Source: MB1-2 sp046566065 | GTDB lineage: Bacteria > Actinomycetota > CADDZG01 > WHSQ01 | DNA: 36,297 nt | Reading direction: 5' to 3' | Assembly: GCA_046566065.1 (NCBI GenBank) | Contig: JBKHXK010000023.1 | Span: 1-36,297 of the forward strand | Shown: piece by piece, positions 8,827 to 16,629 of the stretch | Layout of the letters: each line of letters starts with the position of its first letter | How positions within the stretch are numbered: position 1 is the first letter of the stretch | The notes under the pieces: model-generated | What the model was told of the DNA's origin: nothing | The model's database searches: none | What the model saw: the letters and a program-made list of their open reading frames with translations, nothing else | Translations under genes and position numbers: made by a program

Positions 8827-8895
8827 GCAGGTCACCTCCCGGCGCGGCCCAGGTGCTATCTAGCCTAGGGAACGGGTGAGACAGGAACGACCCGG

Positions 8896-10659
8896 TTAGA
8901 GCGTGACCGTGTCGTGGTCGAGGGGGCGCTGACGAGCCATCAGCGAGTCGAACTCGTCGGGCGGCAGAGCGGGGGCGAATACGAAGCCCTGCCCCGTGCG
9001 GCAGCCCAAGGAGATCAGCTGCTCGACCTGCTCCGACGTCTCGACGCCTTCGGCGACCGTCTTCATGCCGAGCGTCTCGGCGAGCTTGATGATCGCTCGA
9101 GCAAGGGCCGAGTCCTCCGGTCCCTGATCCACCCCCTGGGTGAACGTCCGGTCGATCTTGATGGTCTCGATCGGGAAGGTGCGGAGGTAGCCGAGGGACG
9201 AGTACCCGGTTCCGAAGTCGTCGATGGCGAGACGGACGCCCAGGGACCTGAGCGCCGCGAGCTTGGCCACGGTGCCTTTGGTGTCGTTCATCAACACGCT
9301 CTCGGTGAGCTCGAGCATCAGGCTTCCGCCTGCTACCGGTCCGGCGGCCAGGCTCTGGCGCACCTGCTCCACGACATCGGCTTCCTGAAGCTGCCGGCCT
9401 GAGAGGTTCACGCTTACGGAGAACTCCGGGTCGTAGTTCATCTGCCACCAGCTCAGCTGACGGCAGGCCTCTTCGAGGACGAAGCGGCCGATCCCCAGGA
9501 TCAGCCCTGTCTCCTCCGCGATCGGGATGAACTCGCCGGGAAGCACGAGCCCCCGCTGGGGGTGGTTCCAACGAACCAGAGCCTCCGCCGACATGATCCG
9601 GCCCGACTGGAGGTCGAAGAGTGGCTGGTAGTGGACCACAAACTCGTTGTTCTCGAGCGCCTTCTGGAGGCTCGTCTTGAGGTCCAGACGTTCCATGACG
9701 CCTTCGTGCATCGCGCCGTCGAAGACCTGGTAGCGGCCCTTGCCCTGGTTCTTCGCCGCATACATCGCTACGTCGGCATTGCGGAGGACATCGTCGGCGG
9801 ACTCCTGGCCGTAGGTGATCGCGATCCCGACGCTGCCGTGGACGAACACTTCCTTGTCCTCGATCATGATCCGGTCGGTCAGCGCCTCGATGATGCGATC
9901 CGCCACGCGGAGAGCATCCTTGCGGCCGCGCATGTCTTCGACCAGCACCGCGAACTCGTCGCCGCCCAGACGAGCAGCCGTGTCCGCCGGGCGCAAGACG
10001 GAACCCAGAGCGGCGGCAACGAACTTCAGAAGCTCGTCCCCCGCGGCGTGACCGAGGCTGTCGTTCACCGTCTTGAAGTCGTCGAGGTCCACGAGCAGAA
10101 CGGCCAGAGGCTTGTGATCGCGCTCCTGACGAGCGAGGGCATGAGCCAATCGATCCTGGAACAGGGAACGGTTCGGAAGACCTGTGAGGGTGTCGTGGAA
10201 CGCCTGATGCTCGAGGTTCTCGCGGCCCCCCTCCAGAGCGGCGGCCATGTTGTTGAACATCTCGAGGGCTTCGCCGAGCTCGTCTCGTCTGTCGATGGGG
10301 ATCCTGTAGGACAGATCCCCCAGAGCGAAAGCGTCGGCGCCGACCCTGAGGTCCTTCAACGGCCTCCGGATCGCACGGGATACGAGGGTGCTCACCGCAG
10401 CAACCGTCAAGACTCCCAGCGCGAGCAACACACCCACCAGCTTCGTGTGGTCGTTCTCCGCACGACGAGCGGCTTCCACCAACTCGTTCACCCGGTCGCT
10501 GCGCCGTGGTGTGGAGGCGACCTCCTGGGCGACGGTCGTCGAGCTGGACAGCCGTGTGATCCCGATCAGACCCGCGGCGAACAGGATCGCTAGTAGGAGG
10601 ACCAGACCCATCGTCAACCTGAAGTGAAGAGACATCTCCCTCCAGCGGAACGATCCCAT
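8896..10659 (-). CDS. Membrane-bound GGDEF-EAL cyclic-di-GMP enzyme with HAMP domain
   Basis: This 587-residue protein makes and/or degrades cyclic-di-GMP. Layout: helix at about 15-35, a short external segment of about 40 residues, helix at 74-96, HAMP linker 97-145, GGDEF domain 150-315 and EAL domain 325-580. The GGDEF motif is intact (232-236) and an RxxD inhibitory site (RPAD, 223-226) precedes it by five residues. The EAL side keeps EAL at 359-361, NLSGRQL, ELTES, DDFGTGYSSL, IKIDR, AEGVET and GQGF, the set needed for phosphodiesterase activity. ATG 10659 is chosen because AAGGGGAG precedes it; a longer frame to 10785 lacks such a site. The tiny external part suggests sensing in the membrane or through HAMP rather than binding a large ligand. 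The gene stands alone. Confidence 0.93.
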   Translation of the reverse strand: MGSFRWREMSLHFRLTMGLVLLLAILFAAGLIGITRLSSSTTVAQEVASTPRRSDRVNELVEAARRAENDHTKLVGVLLALGVLTVAAVSTLVSRAIRRPLKDLRVGADAFALGDLSYRIPIDRRDELGEALEMFNNMAAALEGGRENLEHQAFHDTLTGLPNRSLFQDRLAHALARQERDHKPLAVLLVDLDDFKTVNDSLGHAAGDELLKFVAAALGSVLRPADTAARLGGDEFAVLVEDMRGRKDALRVADRIIEALTDRIMIEDKEVFVHGSVGIAITYGQESADDVLRNADVAMYAAKNQGKGRYQVFDGAMHEGVMERLDLKTSLQKALENNEFVVHYQPLFDLQSGRIMSAEALVRWNHPQRGLVLPGEFIPIAEETGLILGIGRFVLEEACRQLSWWQMNYDPEFSVSVNLSGRQLQEADVVEQVRQSLAAGPVAGGSLMLELTESVLMNDTKGTVAKLAALRSLGVRLAIDDFGTGYSSLGYLRTFPIETIKIDRTFTQGVDQGPEDSALARAIIKLAETLGMKTVAEGVETSEQVEQLISLGCRTGQGFVFAPALPPDEFDSLMARQRPLDHDTVTL

Positions 10660-10869
10660 CAGTCTCCCCTTGTACGGATACGGCTTCAACATCTCTATCG
10701 GCGTGGCGAGGAGCGAAGGGCATAGGCAACTATGCGTAGACCAGGCGTACCTCGGACTAGTCCCTATATGACCCTGCAAGCACATACAAATCCGCGGACT
10801 TACGGCCGATAGGTGAAAGAGTCAACCGAGTCGATCGGGGAGGTTCCTGGATGAAGCAGATCAGGATCC

Positions 10870-10894
10870 AAAAGGGCCGCAGGCCGCGCTAGCG
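10870..10894 (-). terminator. Weak candidate terminator after trpA
   Basis: Just behind the trpA stop the minus strand carries the palindrome CGCTAGCG, then GGCC-TGC-GGCC followed by CTTTT. The stem is short, so this is only a plausible end for the trpCBA transcript. The rest of the 237 bp up to the GGDEF-EAL gene shows no gene. A TTGACT on the minus strand with TAAGTC 17 bases downstream could be a weak promoter for it. Confidence 0.3.
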
Positions 10895-10896
10895 AC

Positions 10897-11676
10897 CTAG
10901 CCGGCATCCATCGCCGCCCGCACCTCGCGGAGAAGCTCGACCGCGGCGGCGCCCCCCTCTTCGATAACGGCTCGAACCAGGGCGGATCCGATCACGACAC
11001 CATCCGCGTGGCGCGCAGCCTCGACGGCCTGGGCCCCGCTCGATATCCCGATGCCCACCAGCACCGGAAGATCGGTCGCGGCCTTGCAGGCTGTGGCAAC
11101 CGCAGCGGCCCGCTCGGATAGAGATTCTCGGACCCCGGTGACCCCCAAAGACGAGACCGCGTACACGAACCCGGTGCACGTCTCAGCAGCGGCCGCGACC
11201 CGCTCGGGCGAAGACGTGGGCGCCACCAGGGGCACCCATCCGAGTCCGTGCCTCGCCGCGGCCTCGCGCAGCGATCCGGACTCCTCGAGCGGCAGGTCGG
11301 GCACGATGAGGCCCGCCCCTCCGGCGCTCGCTACGCGTTCGCAGAACGCGTCCTCGCCGACACGATGGATCGGGTTGTAGTAGGTCATCACGACCCGTGG
11401 CACCCCATCGGTTCGGGCCCGTTCCATCAAACCCAGAGCTCTGCTCGGGCCGATCCCGTTCCGCAACACGCGCTCGCCGGCCGTTGCGATCACCGGACCG
11501 TCCATCAAGGGGTCGGAGTAAGGGAGGCCTACCTCGACCGCGTCGGCCAAACCTGCGATCTCGCCGAGGACCGCAGGGAAGACATCGGCATCGGGGATCC
11601 CCGCCATCAGGTACGGCACGAGGAGCTTGCGATCCTCACGGCTTCGCTCCTGGAGGTGCTCGAGCAGCGCGGTCAT
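10897..11676 (-). CDS. trpA: Tryptophan synthase alpha chain
   Basis: The 259-residue TIM barrel cleaves indole-3-glycerol phosphate to indole and glyceraldehyde-3-phosphate. Catalytic Glu and Asp are both seen in VEVGLPYSDPLMDGP. The phosphate-binding end is seen in VGIGISSGAQA and VVIGSALV, and the flexible loop in YAVSSLGVTGVR. The start is ATG 11676, overlapping the trpB stop by ATGA. The longer frame to 11901 is trpB read in another phase. It is the last gene of the trpC-trpB-trpA run. Confidence 0.97.
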   Translation of the reverse strand: MTALLEHLQERSREDRKLLVPYLMAGIPDADVFPAVLGEIAGLADAVEVGLPYSDPLMDGPVIATAGERVLRNGIGPSRALGLMERARTDGVPRVVMTYYNPIHRVGEDAFCERVASAGGAGLIVPDLPLEESGSLREAAARHGLGWVPLVAPTSSPERVAAAAETCTGFVYAVSSLGVTGVRESLSERAAAVATACKAATDLPVLVGIGISSGAQAVEAARHADGVVIGSALVRAVIEEGGAAAVELLREVRAAMDAG

Positions 11677-12848
11677 CGCGCCAGGTGCTCGGCGATCGTT
11701 GCCACGTCCTTGTCGCCGCGCCCCGACAGCCCGACCAACAAGGTCTCGCCCGGACGAGCCGACCGAAGTGCGTATGCAAGAGCGTGCGACGACTCCAACG
11801 CCGGCAGGATGCCCTCGGTGGAAGCCAGGGCCGAGAACGCCTGCAACGCCTCCTCGTCGCTCACGGTCTCGTACGTGGCGCGACCGGTGGAGGCCAGCCA
11901 CGAGTGCTCCGGGCCCACTCCGGGATAGTCGAGCCCCGCCGAGACGGAATGAGCTTCCGCGATCAGGCCCTCGTCGTCCTGAAGCAGCAGGCTGCGAGAC
12001 CCGTGCAGTACGCCGGGGGTGCCTCGCGTGACCGAGGCACCGTGACGTCGGTCGAGGCCCTCCCCCGCCGCTTCCACCCCGACGAGAGCGGCCTCGGTTC
12101 CGTAGAAAGCCCGGAAGAGCCCCACGGCGTTGGACCCACCCCCGACGCAGGCGACCACACGGTCCGGCAAGCCGCCGATCAACTCTTCGGTCTGAGCGCG
12201 CGCCTCTTCACCTATGACCGACTGGAGGGAGCCGACGAGCTCGGGATACGGATGCGGCCCGACGACCGAACCGATCACGTAGTGCGTGTCCTCCACGTTC
12301 GTGACCCAGTCCCGCAGGGCCTCGTTGATCGCATCCTTGAGCGTGGCCGAACCTGCGTCGACGGCAACCACCGTCGCTCCCAGCATCTCCATGCGCACGA
12401 CATTGAGGTTCTGGCGACGGACGTCGGTGGCGCCCATATAGACCACGCAAGGGAGCCCGAAGTAGGCCGCGGCGGTTGCGGTGGCCACACCGTGCTGGCC
12501 CGCGCCCGTCTCGGCGATGATCCGCTGCTTGCCCATCCGGCGGGCGAGGAGGACCTGACCCAGGGTGTTGTTGATCTTGTGGGCGCCGGTGTGAGCGAGA
12601 TCCTCTCTCTTAAGCAGGATCTGCGCGCCGGTCTGTTCCGAGAACCGGGCGGCGTCGTACAGGGGGGTCGGCCTCCCCACGACCGTACGGAGCAACGAGG
12701 TGAGCTCGGCCTCGAAGGCCGCGTCGGCCCGGGCGGACTCCCATTCGGCTTCCAGCTCGAGTAGGGCAGCCATGAGCGCCTCGGGGACGTAGCGCCCGCC
12801 GAACTCGCCGAAACGCCCGGCCGCGTCTACGACCGGATGAGCCCTCAT
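11673..12848 (-). CDS. trpB: Tryptophan synthase beta chain
   Basis: This 391-residue PLP enzyme condenses indole with serine to tryptophan and forms the alpha-beta-beta-alpha complex with TrpA. The PLP lysine is in HTGAHKINNTLGQ, the catalytic Glu in AETGAGQHGVATA, the phosphate-binding glycines in GGGSNAVGLF, and the C-terminal GLSGRGDKD is standard. It is of the TrpB1 type, with normal length and the usual start GRFGEFGGRYVPE. ATG 12848 overlaps the trpC stop by ATGA. A longer frame to 13292 lies within trpC and is not real. Confidence 0.98.
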   Translation of the reverse strand: MRAHPVVDAAGRFGEFGGRYVPEALMAALLELEAEWESARADAAFEAELTSLLRTVVGRPTPLYDAARFSEQTGAQILLKREDLAHTGAHKINNTLGQVLLARRMGKQRIIAETGAGQHGVATATAAAYFGLPCVVYMGATDVRRQNLNVVRMEMLGATVVAVDAGSATLKDAINEALRDWVTNVEDTHYVIGSVVGPHPYPELVGSLQSVIGEEARAQTEELIGGLPDRVVACVGGGSNAVGLFRAFYGTEAALVGVEAAGEGLDRRHGASVTRGTPGVLHGSRSLLLQDDEGLIAEAHSVSAGLDYPGVGPEHSWLASTGRATYETVSDEEALQAFSALASTEGILPALESSHALAYALRSARPGETLLVGLSGRGDKDVATIAEHLAR

Positions 12849-13630
12849 GCGTCCCTCACAGGCAGACCCCGCAGCTCGCGCAGCTTCGCGATCGGATCCT
12901 CGGCGGTGACGAGTGACTCTCCGACCAGCACCGCGTGTGCACCGGCGGCGGCGAGCTCCTCCACCTCCTGCCTCGTGGAGACCCCGGAGAGAGCGACGAC
13001 GGAGACGCTGGACGGGAGCAAGGGAGCGAGCTTCGCGGTCCGGCGCGTGTCGACCTCGAAGGTCTCGAGGTCGCGGTGGTTGATCCCGATCACATCCGCC
13101 CCGGCCCCCAGAGCGCTCTGCACCTCTTCTTCGTGGAAGACCTCGACGAGCGGTGTCATACCGAGAGCCCTGGCCGCCTCGATCAGCGGCGCGAGCTCGC
13201 CTCCCAGGATCCGAACGATCAGAAGCACCGCGTCGGCGCCCGCCGCCCTGGCCTCGAGAAGCTGGACCCGATCGAGGATGAAGTCCTTGCACAGCAGCGG
13301 CACGGAGGTCGAGCGAGCGGCCCGGAGGTCGTCCAGCGAGCCCTTGAAGAAATCCGGCTCGGTCAGGACCGAGATCGCAGCCGCTCCCCCGGCCTCGTAG
13401 GAGGCTGCAAGCCGGGCCGCGTCGAGGTCGAGGTCCAGGGGCCCGCGACTGGGAGTGGCACGCTTGATCTCGGCGATCACCGAAGGCTCCTCGCCGGCGA
13501 GAGCGGCGCGCAGATCCAGAGGAGCCGGGGCGGACGCCACCCGTTCCTCGAGGGCCGCTGCCGACGCCTCGCGCTTGGATCGAGCGATCCGCGCGCGGGT
13601 AGAGCCCAGGATCTCGCTGAGGAAAGACAC
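12845..13630 (-). CDS. trpC: Indole-3-glycerol phosphate synthase (with an unusual active-site substitution)
   Basis: This 261-residue TIM barrel makes indole-3-glycerol phosphate from CdRP. Catalytic residues are visible: Glu and Lys in AEIKRATPSRG, Lys in LCKDFILD, Glu in LVEVF and Asn in GINHRDLETF. The block usually written ESGI reads ALSGV here, so the conserved Glu before the substrate-binding Ser has become Leu, and the nearby His of LVEVH is Phe. The start is GTG 13630, giving VSFLSEIL; the ribosome-binding site is weak. The gene is 57 bp downstream of the lipoprotein gene and coupled to trpB. trpF and trpD are not nearby. Confidence 0.95.
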   Translation of the reverse strand: MSFLSEILGSTRARIARSKREASAAALEERVASAPAPLDLRAALAGEEPSVIAEIKRATPSRGPLDLDLDAARLAASYEAGGAAAISVLTEPDFFKGSLDDLRAARSTSVPLLCKDFILDRVQLLEARAAGADAVLLIVRILGGELAPLIEAARALGMTPLVEVFHEEEVQSALGAGADVIGINHRDLETFEVDTRRTAKLAPLLPSSVSVVALSGVSTRQEVEELAAAGAHAVLVGESLVTAEDPIAKLRELRGLPVRDA

Positions 13631-13687
13631 GCCCTGGACCCTAACGAGAGAGGCCGCTAGCTAGAACGCGCATCAGCGAGCCGGGCG

Positions 13688-14503
13688 CTAACGGGAGAGG
13701 TACTCGAGCAGAACCATCCCGATCTCTTCGATCCCGCCGGCCGCGATCGCGTGACCGATGCCGGCCGAGTCGAAGATCTCGGTGGCCTTCAGGTGCAACG
13801 GCACTATCGGGACGCTCAAGGGGCGCCCGAGCGGCACCTCGAGCTCTGCGGCAACGGCGTTCAGCTCGTCGCCCATAGGCCCTGGAGCCCGGAAACCCCC
13901 GCCGGGAACGACCATCACGGTGATCACGGGCGGCGGGTCATCAAGGCCTTGCAGATCGCGCGCCAGAGCGCGGCTCCCCAGGTTGCCGCCGTTCGTGATG
14001 GTGAGCTCGGCCCCCAGCGCTACGAACTCGACGTTGTGATCCGGATCTTTCACCCGCAGGGCCCGGGCCAGCTCGAGGAACACACCGAGGTCCTGACCCA
14101 GCGGCGGCGCGGACGAGGTCGTGTCGTAAGCCACGGTGACGACCGCCTGCGGGTCTCCCCCGCCGGGCGTGAGCGCGACCACGTTCGTGGACCGAACGGT
14201 GTCCTTGAAGGGAACCGACTCCAACCGAACCTCGTAGCCGGCGCGCTGAAGATGACCGGTCAGGTACGTGGCCGCTGCGAACTCCTGTTGCGACCCGGCC
14301 GGACGCTCGGCGAGATCCTCGTCGAACTGGGCGGCGTGGCCCCCCACGGCATCTACCTCCACGTGTGCCGGACCGTCGGGGACGGGGCCGGAAAGGGAGC
14401 GTTCGGGCTCTCCCGTGCAGGCCGCCAGGAGCGGCCAGCAGACCAGCAAGCAGAGCGAGATGCGAACCGACATACGGGAGAGCTTCAGGGGGGCCGCGCG
14501 CAT
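13688..14503 (-). CDS. M28 aminopeptidase-like lipoprotein, metal site degenerate
   Basis: This exported protein of about 271 residues has the overall order of an M28 zinc aminopeptidase: FAAATYLTGHLQRAGYEVRLE, STNVVALTPGG, then strand VTVAYDTTSSAP, helix GQDLGVFLELARALR and VEFVALGAELTITNGGNLGSRAL. At each place where active enzymes have a zinc ligand (the His of HYD, the Asp of DNASG, the Glu-Glu of EE-GLLGS) another residue stands here, so it is probably an inactive binding protein. A lipoprotein signal ends in LLAAC. ATG 14503 is preferred because a GATACT hexamer lies 6 bases upstream, as expected for a leaderless start; ATG 14473, ten codons later, is an alternative. It is followed 57 bp later by trpC and may share its transcript. 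Confidence 0.72.
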   Translation of the reverse strand: MRAAPLKLSRMSVRISLCLLVCWPLLAACTGEPERSLSGPVPDGPAHVEVDAVGGHAAQFDEDLAERPAGSQQEFAAATYLTGHLQRAGYEVRLESVPFKDTVRSTNVVALTPGGGDPQAVVTVAYDTTSSAPPLGQDLGVFLELARALRVKDPDHNVEFVALGAELTITNGGNLGSRALARDLQGLDDPPPVITVMVVPGGGFRAPGPMGDELNAVAAELEVPLGRPLSVPIVPLHLKATEIFDSAGIGHAIAAGGIEEIGMVLLEYLSR

Positions 14504-14508
14504 CCGCC

Positions 14509-14515
14509 TAGTATC
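14509..14515. promoter_or_regulatory. Overlapping divergent -10 elements
   Basis: TAGTAT on the plus strand (14509-14514) ends 8 bases before the ATG of the PRC-barrel gene. On the minus strand the same bases read GATACT (14510-14515), ending 6 bases before the ATG of the lipoprotein gene. Both genes would start at or near their ATG, and RNA polymerase could occupy only one direction at a time. No good -35 is seen on either side. Inference from sequence only. Confidence 0.5.
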
Positions 14516-14522
14516 AGTCGCC

Positions 14523-14789
14523 ATGACAGACGACAACGCTCCCGTTTCCTGGATGACGCTGGAGAAGGGCGCGACCGTGTTCGCCTCCGACGACCGCGAG
14601 GTCGGCCAGGTCGGCCAGGTCGTCGCGGACCGCCAGAAGGACATCTTCTCGGGGGTCACCCTGAGCGGCGGCCTGTTCGGGACCGAGCGCTTCGTGCCCG
14701 CCGACGTGATCGACGAGATAGGGCCCGACGGGGTGCGGCTGTCGATCGCACAAGATCAGGTCGAGGGACTCGAGCCCTACGAGGGCTGA
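14523..14789 (+). CDS. Small PRC-barrel domain protein
   Basis: The only plus-strand protein gene here encodes 88 residues. The fold is suggested by WMTLEKGATVFASDDREVGQV, then VVADRQKDIFSGVTL, FGTERFVPADVIDEI and GVRLSI, the strand and loop pattern of PRC-barrel proteins (a two-residue Asp/Arg-rich turn, then V/I-rich strands). Family members work as small adaptors; no partner is obvious here. There is no ribosome-binding site before ATG 14523, but a TAGTAT hexamer lies 8 bases upstream, so a leaderless message is likely. The 3' end overlaps the end of trpE tail to tail by 13 bp. It splits the trp genes into trpE on one side and trpCBA on the other. Confidence 0.8.
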   Translation: MTDDNAPVSWMTLEKGATVFASDDREVGQVGQVVADRQKDIFSGVTLSGGLFGTERFVPADVIDEIGPDGVRLSIAQDQVEGLEPYEG

Positions 14790-16303
14790 GACGCCCCCGG
14801 CGGGTCCGCGAACGTGCGTGCCCCTGCCACCGCTCTGAGCAGCGCTTCCGCTTTCCTCCGCGTCTCCTCGGCTTCTGCTTGCGGATCGGAATCGGCGACC
14901 ACCCCGGCCCCCGCTTGCACGTAAGCGCGGCCACCGGTGGCCACGATCGTCCGGATCGTGATGCAGGTATCGACGTTGCCCGAGAAGTCGAAGTAGCCCA
15001 CCACTCCGGCGTAGGGGCCGCGGCGCGTCCGTTCCAGTGAATCGATGATCTCCATGGCCTTGATCTTCGGAGCACCGGAGACCGTCCCGGCGGGGAAGCT
15101 GGCCGTCAGGGCGTCGAAGGCGTCGCTGCGTTCATCCAGGCGACCGGTGACGCTCGACACGATGTGCATCACGTGCGAGTACCGCTCTATCACCATCAGT
15201 TCTTCGACCTGAACGGACCCATAGCGACAGACGCGTCCTATGTCGTTGCGAGCGAGGTCTACCAGCATCACGTGTTCCGCTCGCTCCTTCTCGTCCGCGA
15301 GCAGTCCCTCCTCCAGCGCGAGGTCTTCCTCTTCGGTGGCCCCGCGACCGCGCGTGCCCGCGATCGGACGCGTCACCACCCTGTCGCCTTCCACCCGGAC
15401 CAGGGGCTCGGGCGAGGAGCCTGCGATCTCGATCTCTCCGTGGTCGGAAGAGGCGGCGAAACGGAGGAAATACATGTAGGGGCTCGGATTCAGGGTTCGC
15501 AACGCCCTGTAGGCCCCGAACGCCGGTCCCTCTAGCGGAGCCTCGAAACGTCGCGAGGGAACCACCTGGAAGATGTCGCCCGCGTAGATCCGCTCTTTGG
15601 CCGCTTCCACCCACGATGCGTAGGTCTCGTCGTCGACCGGTGCCTCGGCCTGTGCCGGAGCAGCGAGATCGAGCGAGAGGGTGCTCGCCGCCAGGGGGGC
15701 CGAGAGGAGCCCGGCCATCTCGTCACACCGCTCGATCGCATCGCGATACCCGTCTTCCGGAACGGCATGCTCCGAGACCAGCACGTTGGTCACGATGTAG
15801 GCCTTCTGCGCGAGGTGGTCGAAGATCACGATCGTCCTCGTCAGCAGCAGGGCCAGGTCGGGTAGATGGAGGTCGTCTGGGGGAGGTTCCGGAAGGCGTT
15901 CGAGCTCACGCACCGCGTCGTAGCCGATGTAGCCGACCGCTCCGCCGTGGAAAGGAGGCAAGCCCTCGATCGACGGAGCGCGCATGACCTCCAGCAGACG
16001 ACGGACGTAAGCGAGCGGCGCCTCATCCGCGTTGGGCATCACGGGGGCCGCGCCCTCGACCCAGACACGTCCCTCTTTCGCCTTCACGATCCCGAACGCG
16101 TCGCCCCCGACGAACGAGTACCGCGCCCAGCGCTCTCCGCCCTCGACGCTCTCCAGAAGGAACGCTTGTTCTCGCGGCTCCAGCCTCAGGAACGCTCCGA
16201 CCGGGGTCTGGGCGTCGGCGAGCACCTCCCGCCAAACGGGAACCACGGCATGGTCCTCGGCGAGAGAGAGGAAACGTTGTAGCTGGGGCTCGTAGCCGGT
16301 CAC
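14777..16303 (-). CDS. trpE: Anthranilate synthase component I
   Basis: The 508-residue large subunit converts chorismate to anthranilate with ammonia from a glutamine amidotransferase subunit. The N-terminal feedback pocket is present (FLLESVEGGERWARYSF and NPSPYMYFLRF), so inhibition by tryptophan is expected. The chorismate-binding half shows IAGTRGRG, DLARNDIGRVC, SFPAGTVSGAPKIKAMEII and QAGAGVVADSDPQAE. GTG 16303 overlaps the hisI stop by GTGA, tying trpE to the histidine operon. A longer frame to 16540 runs through hisI and is not used. trpG is not in the window. Confidence 0.96.
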   Translation of the reverse strand: MTGYEPQLQRFLSLAEDHAVVPVWREVLADAQTPVGAFLRLEPREQAFLLESVEGGERWARYSFVGGDAFGIVKAKEGRVWVEGAAPVMPNADEAPLAYVRRLLEVMRAPSIEGLPPFHGGAVGYIGYDAVRELERLPEPPPDDLHLPDLALLLTRTIVIFDHLAQKAYIVTNVLVSEHAVPEDGYRDAIERCDEMAGLLSAPLAASTLSLDLAAPAQAEAPVDDETYASWVEAAKERIYAGDIFQVVPSRRFEAPLEGPAFGAYRALRTLNPSPYMYFLRFAASSDHGEIEIAGSSPEPLVRVEGDRVVTRPIAGTRGRGATEEEDLALEEGLLADEKERAEHVMLVDLARNDIGRVCRYGSVQVEELMVIERYSHVMHIVSSVTGRLDERSDAFDALTASFPAGTVSGAPKIKAMEIIDSLERTRRGPYAGVVGYFDFSGNVDTCITIRTIVATGGRAYVQAGAGVVADSDPQAEAEETRRKAEALLRAVAGARTFADPPGASQPS

Positions 16304-16629
16304 GCGTCGGGAGCGGACATGCTTCGGTAGAAGCAGGAGGTCTCGCCGGTGTGACAAGCGGGGCCCGAGGGGTCGACGATCATCAAGAGCGCGTCCTGGT
16401 CGCAGTCGTAACGGACCTCCCGAACCTTCTGGGTGTTGCCGGAGGTCGCTCCCTTGTTCCAGTACTCGGAGCGAGAACGGCTCCAGAACCAGGTCGTGCC
16501 CGAGTCGAGCGTGCGCTTGACCGCCTCGGCATCGACCCACGCCAGCATCAGCACTTCCTTGGTGGTCGCGTCCTGGACGATGGCAGGCAGCAGCCCTTGC
16601 TCGTTGTAGACGAGGTCGCTCGGATCCAA
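16300..16629 (-). CDS. hisI: Phosphoribosyl-AMP cyclohydrolase
   Basis: This 109-residue enzyme opens the purine ring of PR-AMP, the third step of histidine synthesis. Zinc- and magnesium-binding residues are visible in YDCDQDALL and in CHTGETSCFYR. There is no fused HisE (PR-ATP pyrophosphatase) domain. The only start that keeps the normal N-terminus is TTG 16629, which directly follows the TAG stop of the M24 peptidase gene, so re-initiation after termination is likely. It overlaps trpE by 4 bp. Confidence 0.94.
   Translation of the reverse strand: MDPSDLVYNEQGLLPAIVQDATTKEVLMLAWVDAEAVKRTLDSGTTWFWSRSRSEYWNKGATSGNTQKVREVRYDCDQDALLMIVDPSGPACHTGETSCFYRSMSAPDA

Noticed and set aside
10660..10896. 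Cyclic-di-GMP riboswitch upstream of the GGDEF-EAL gene
   Set aside because: I looked for the conserved GEMM core on the minus strand and did not find it.
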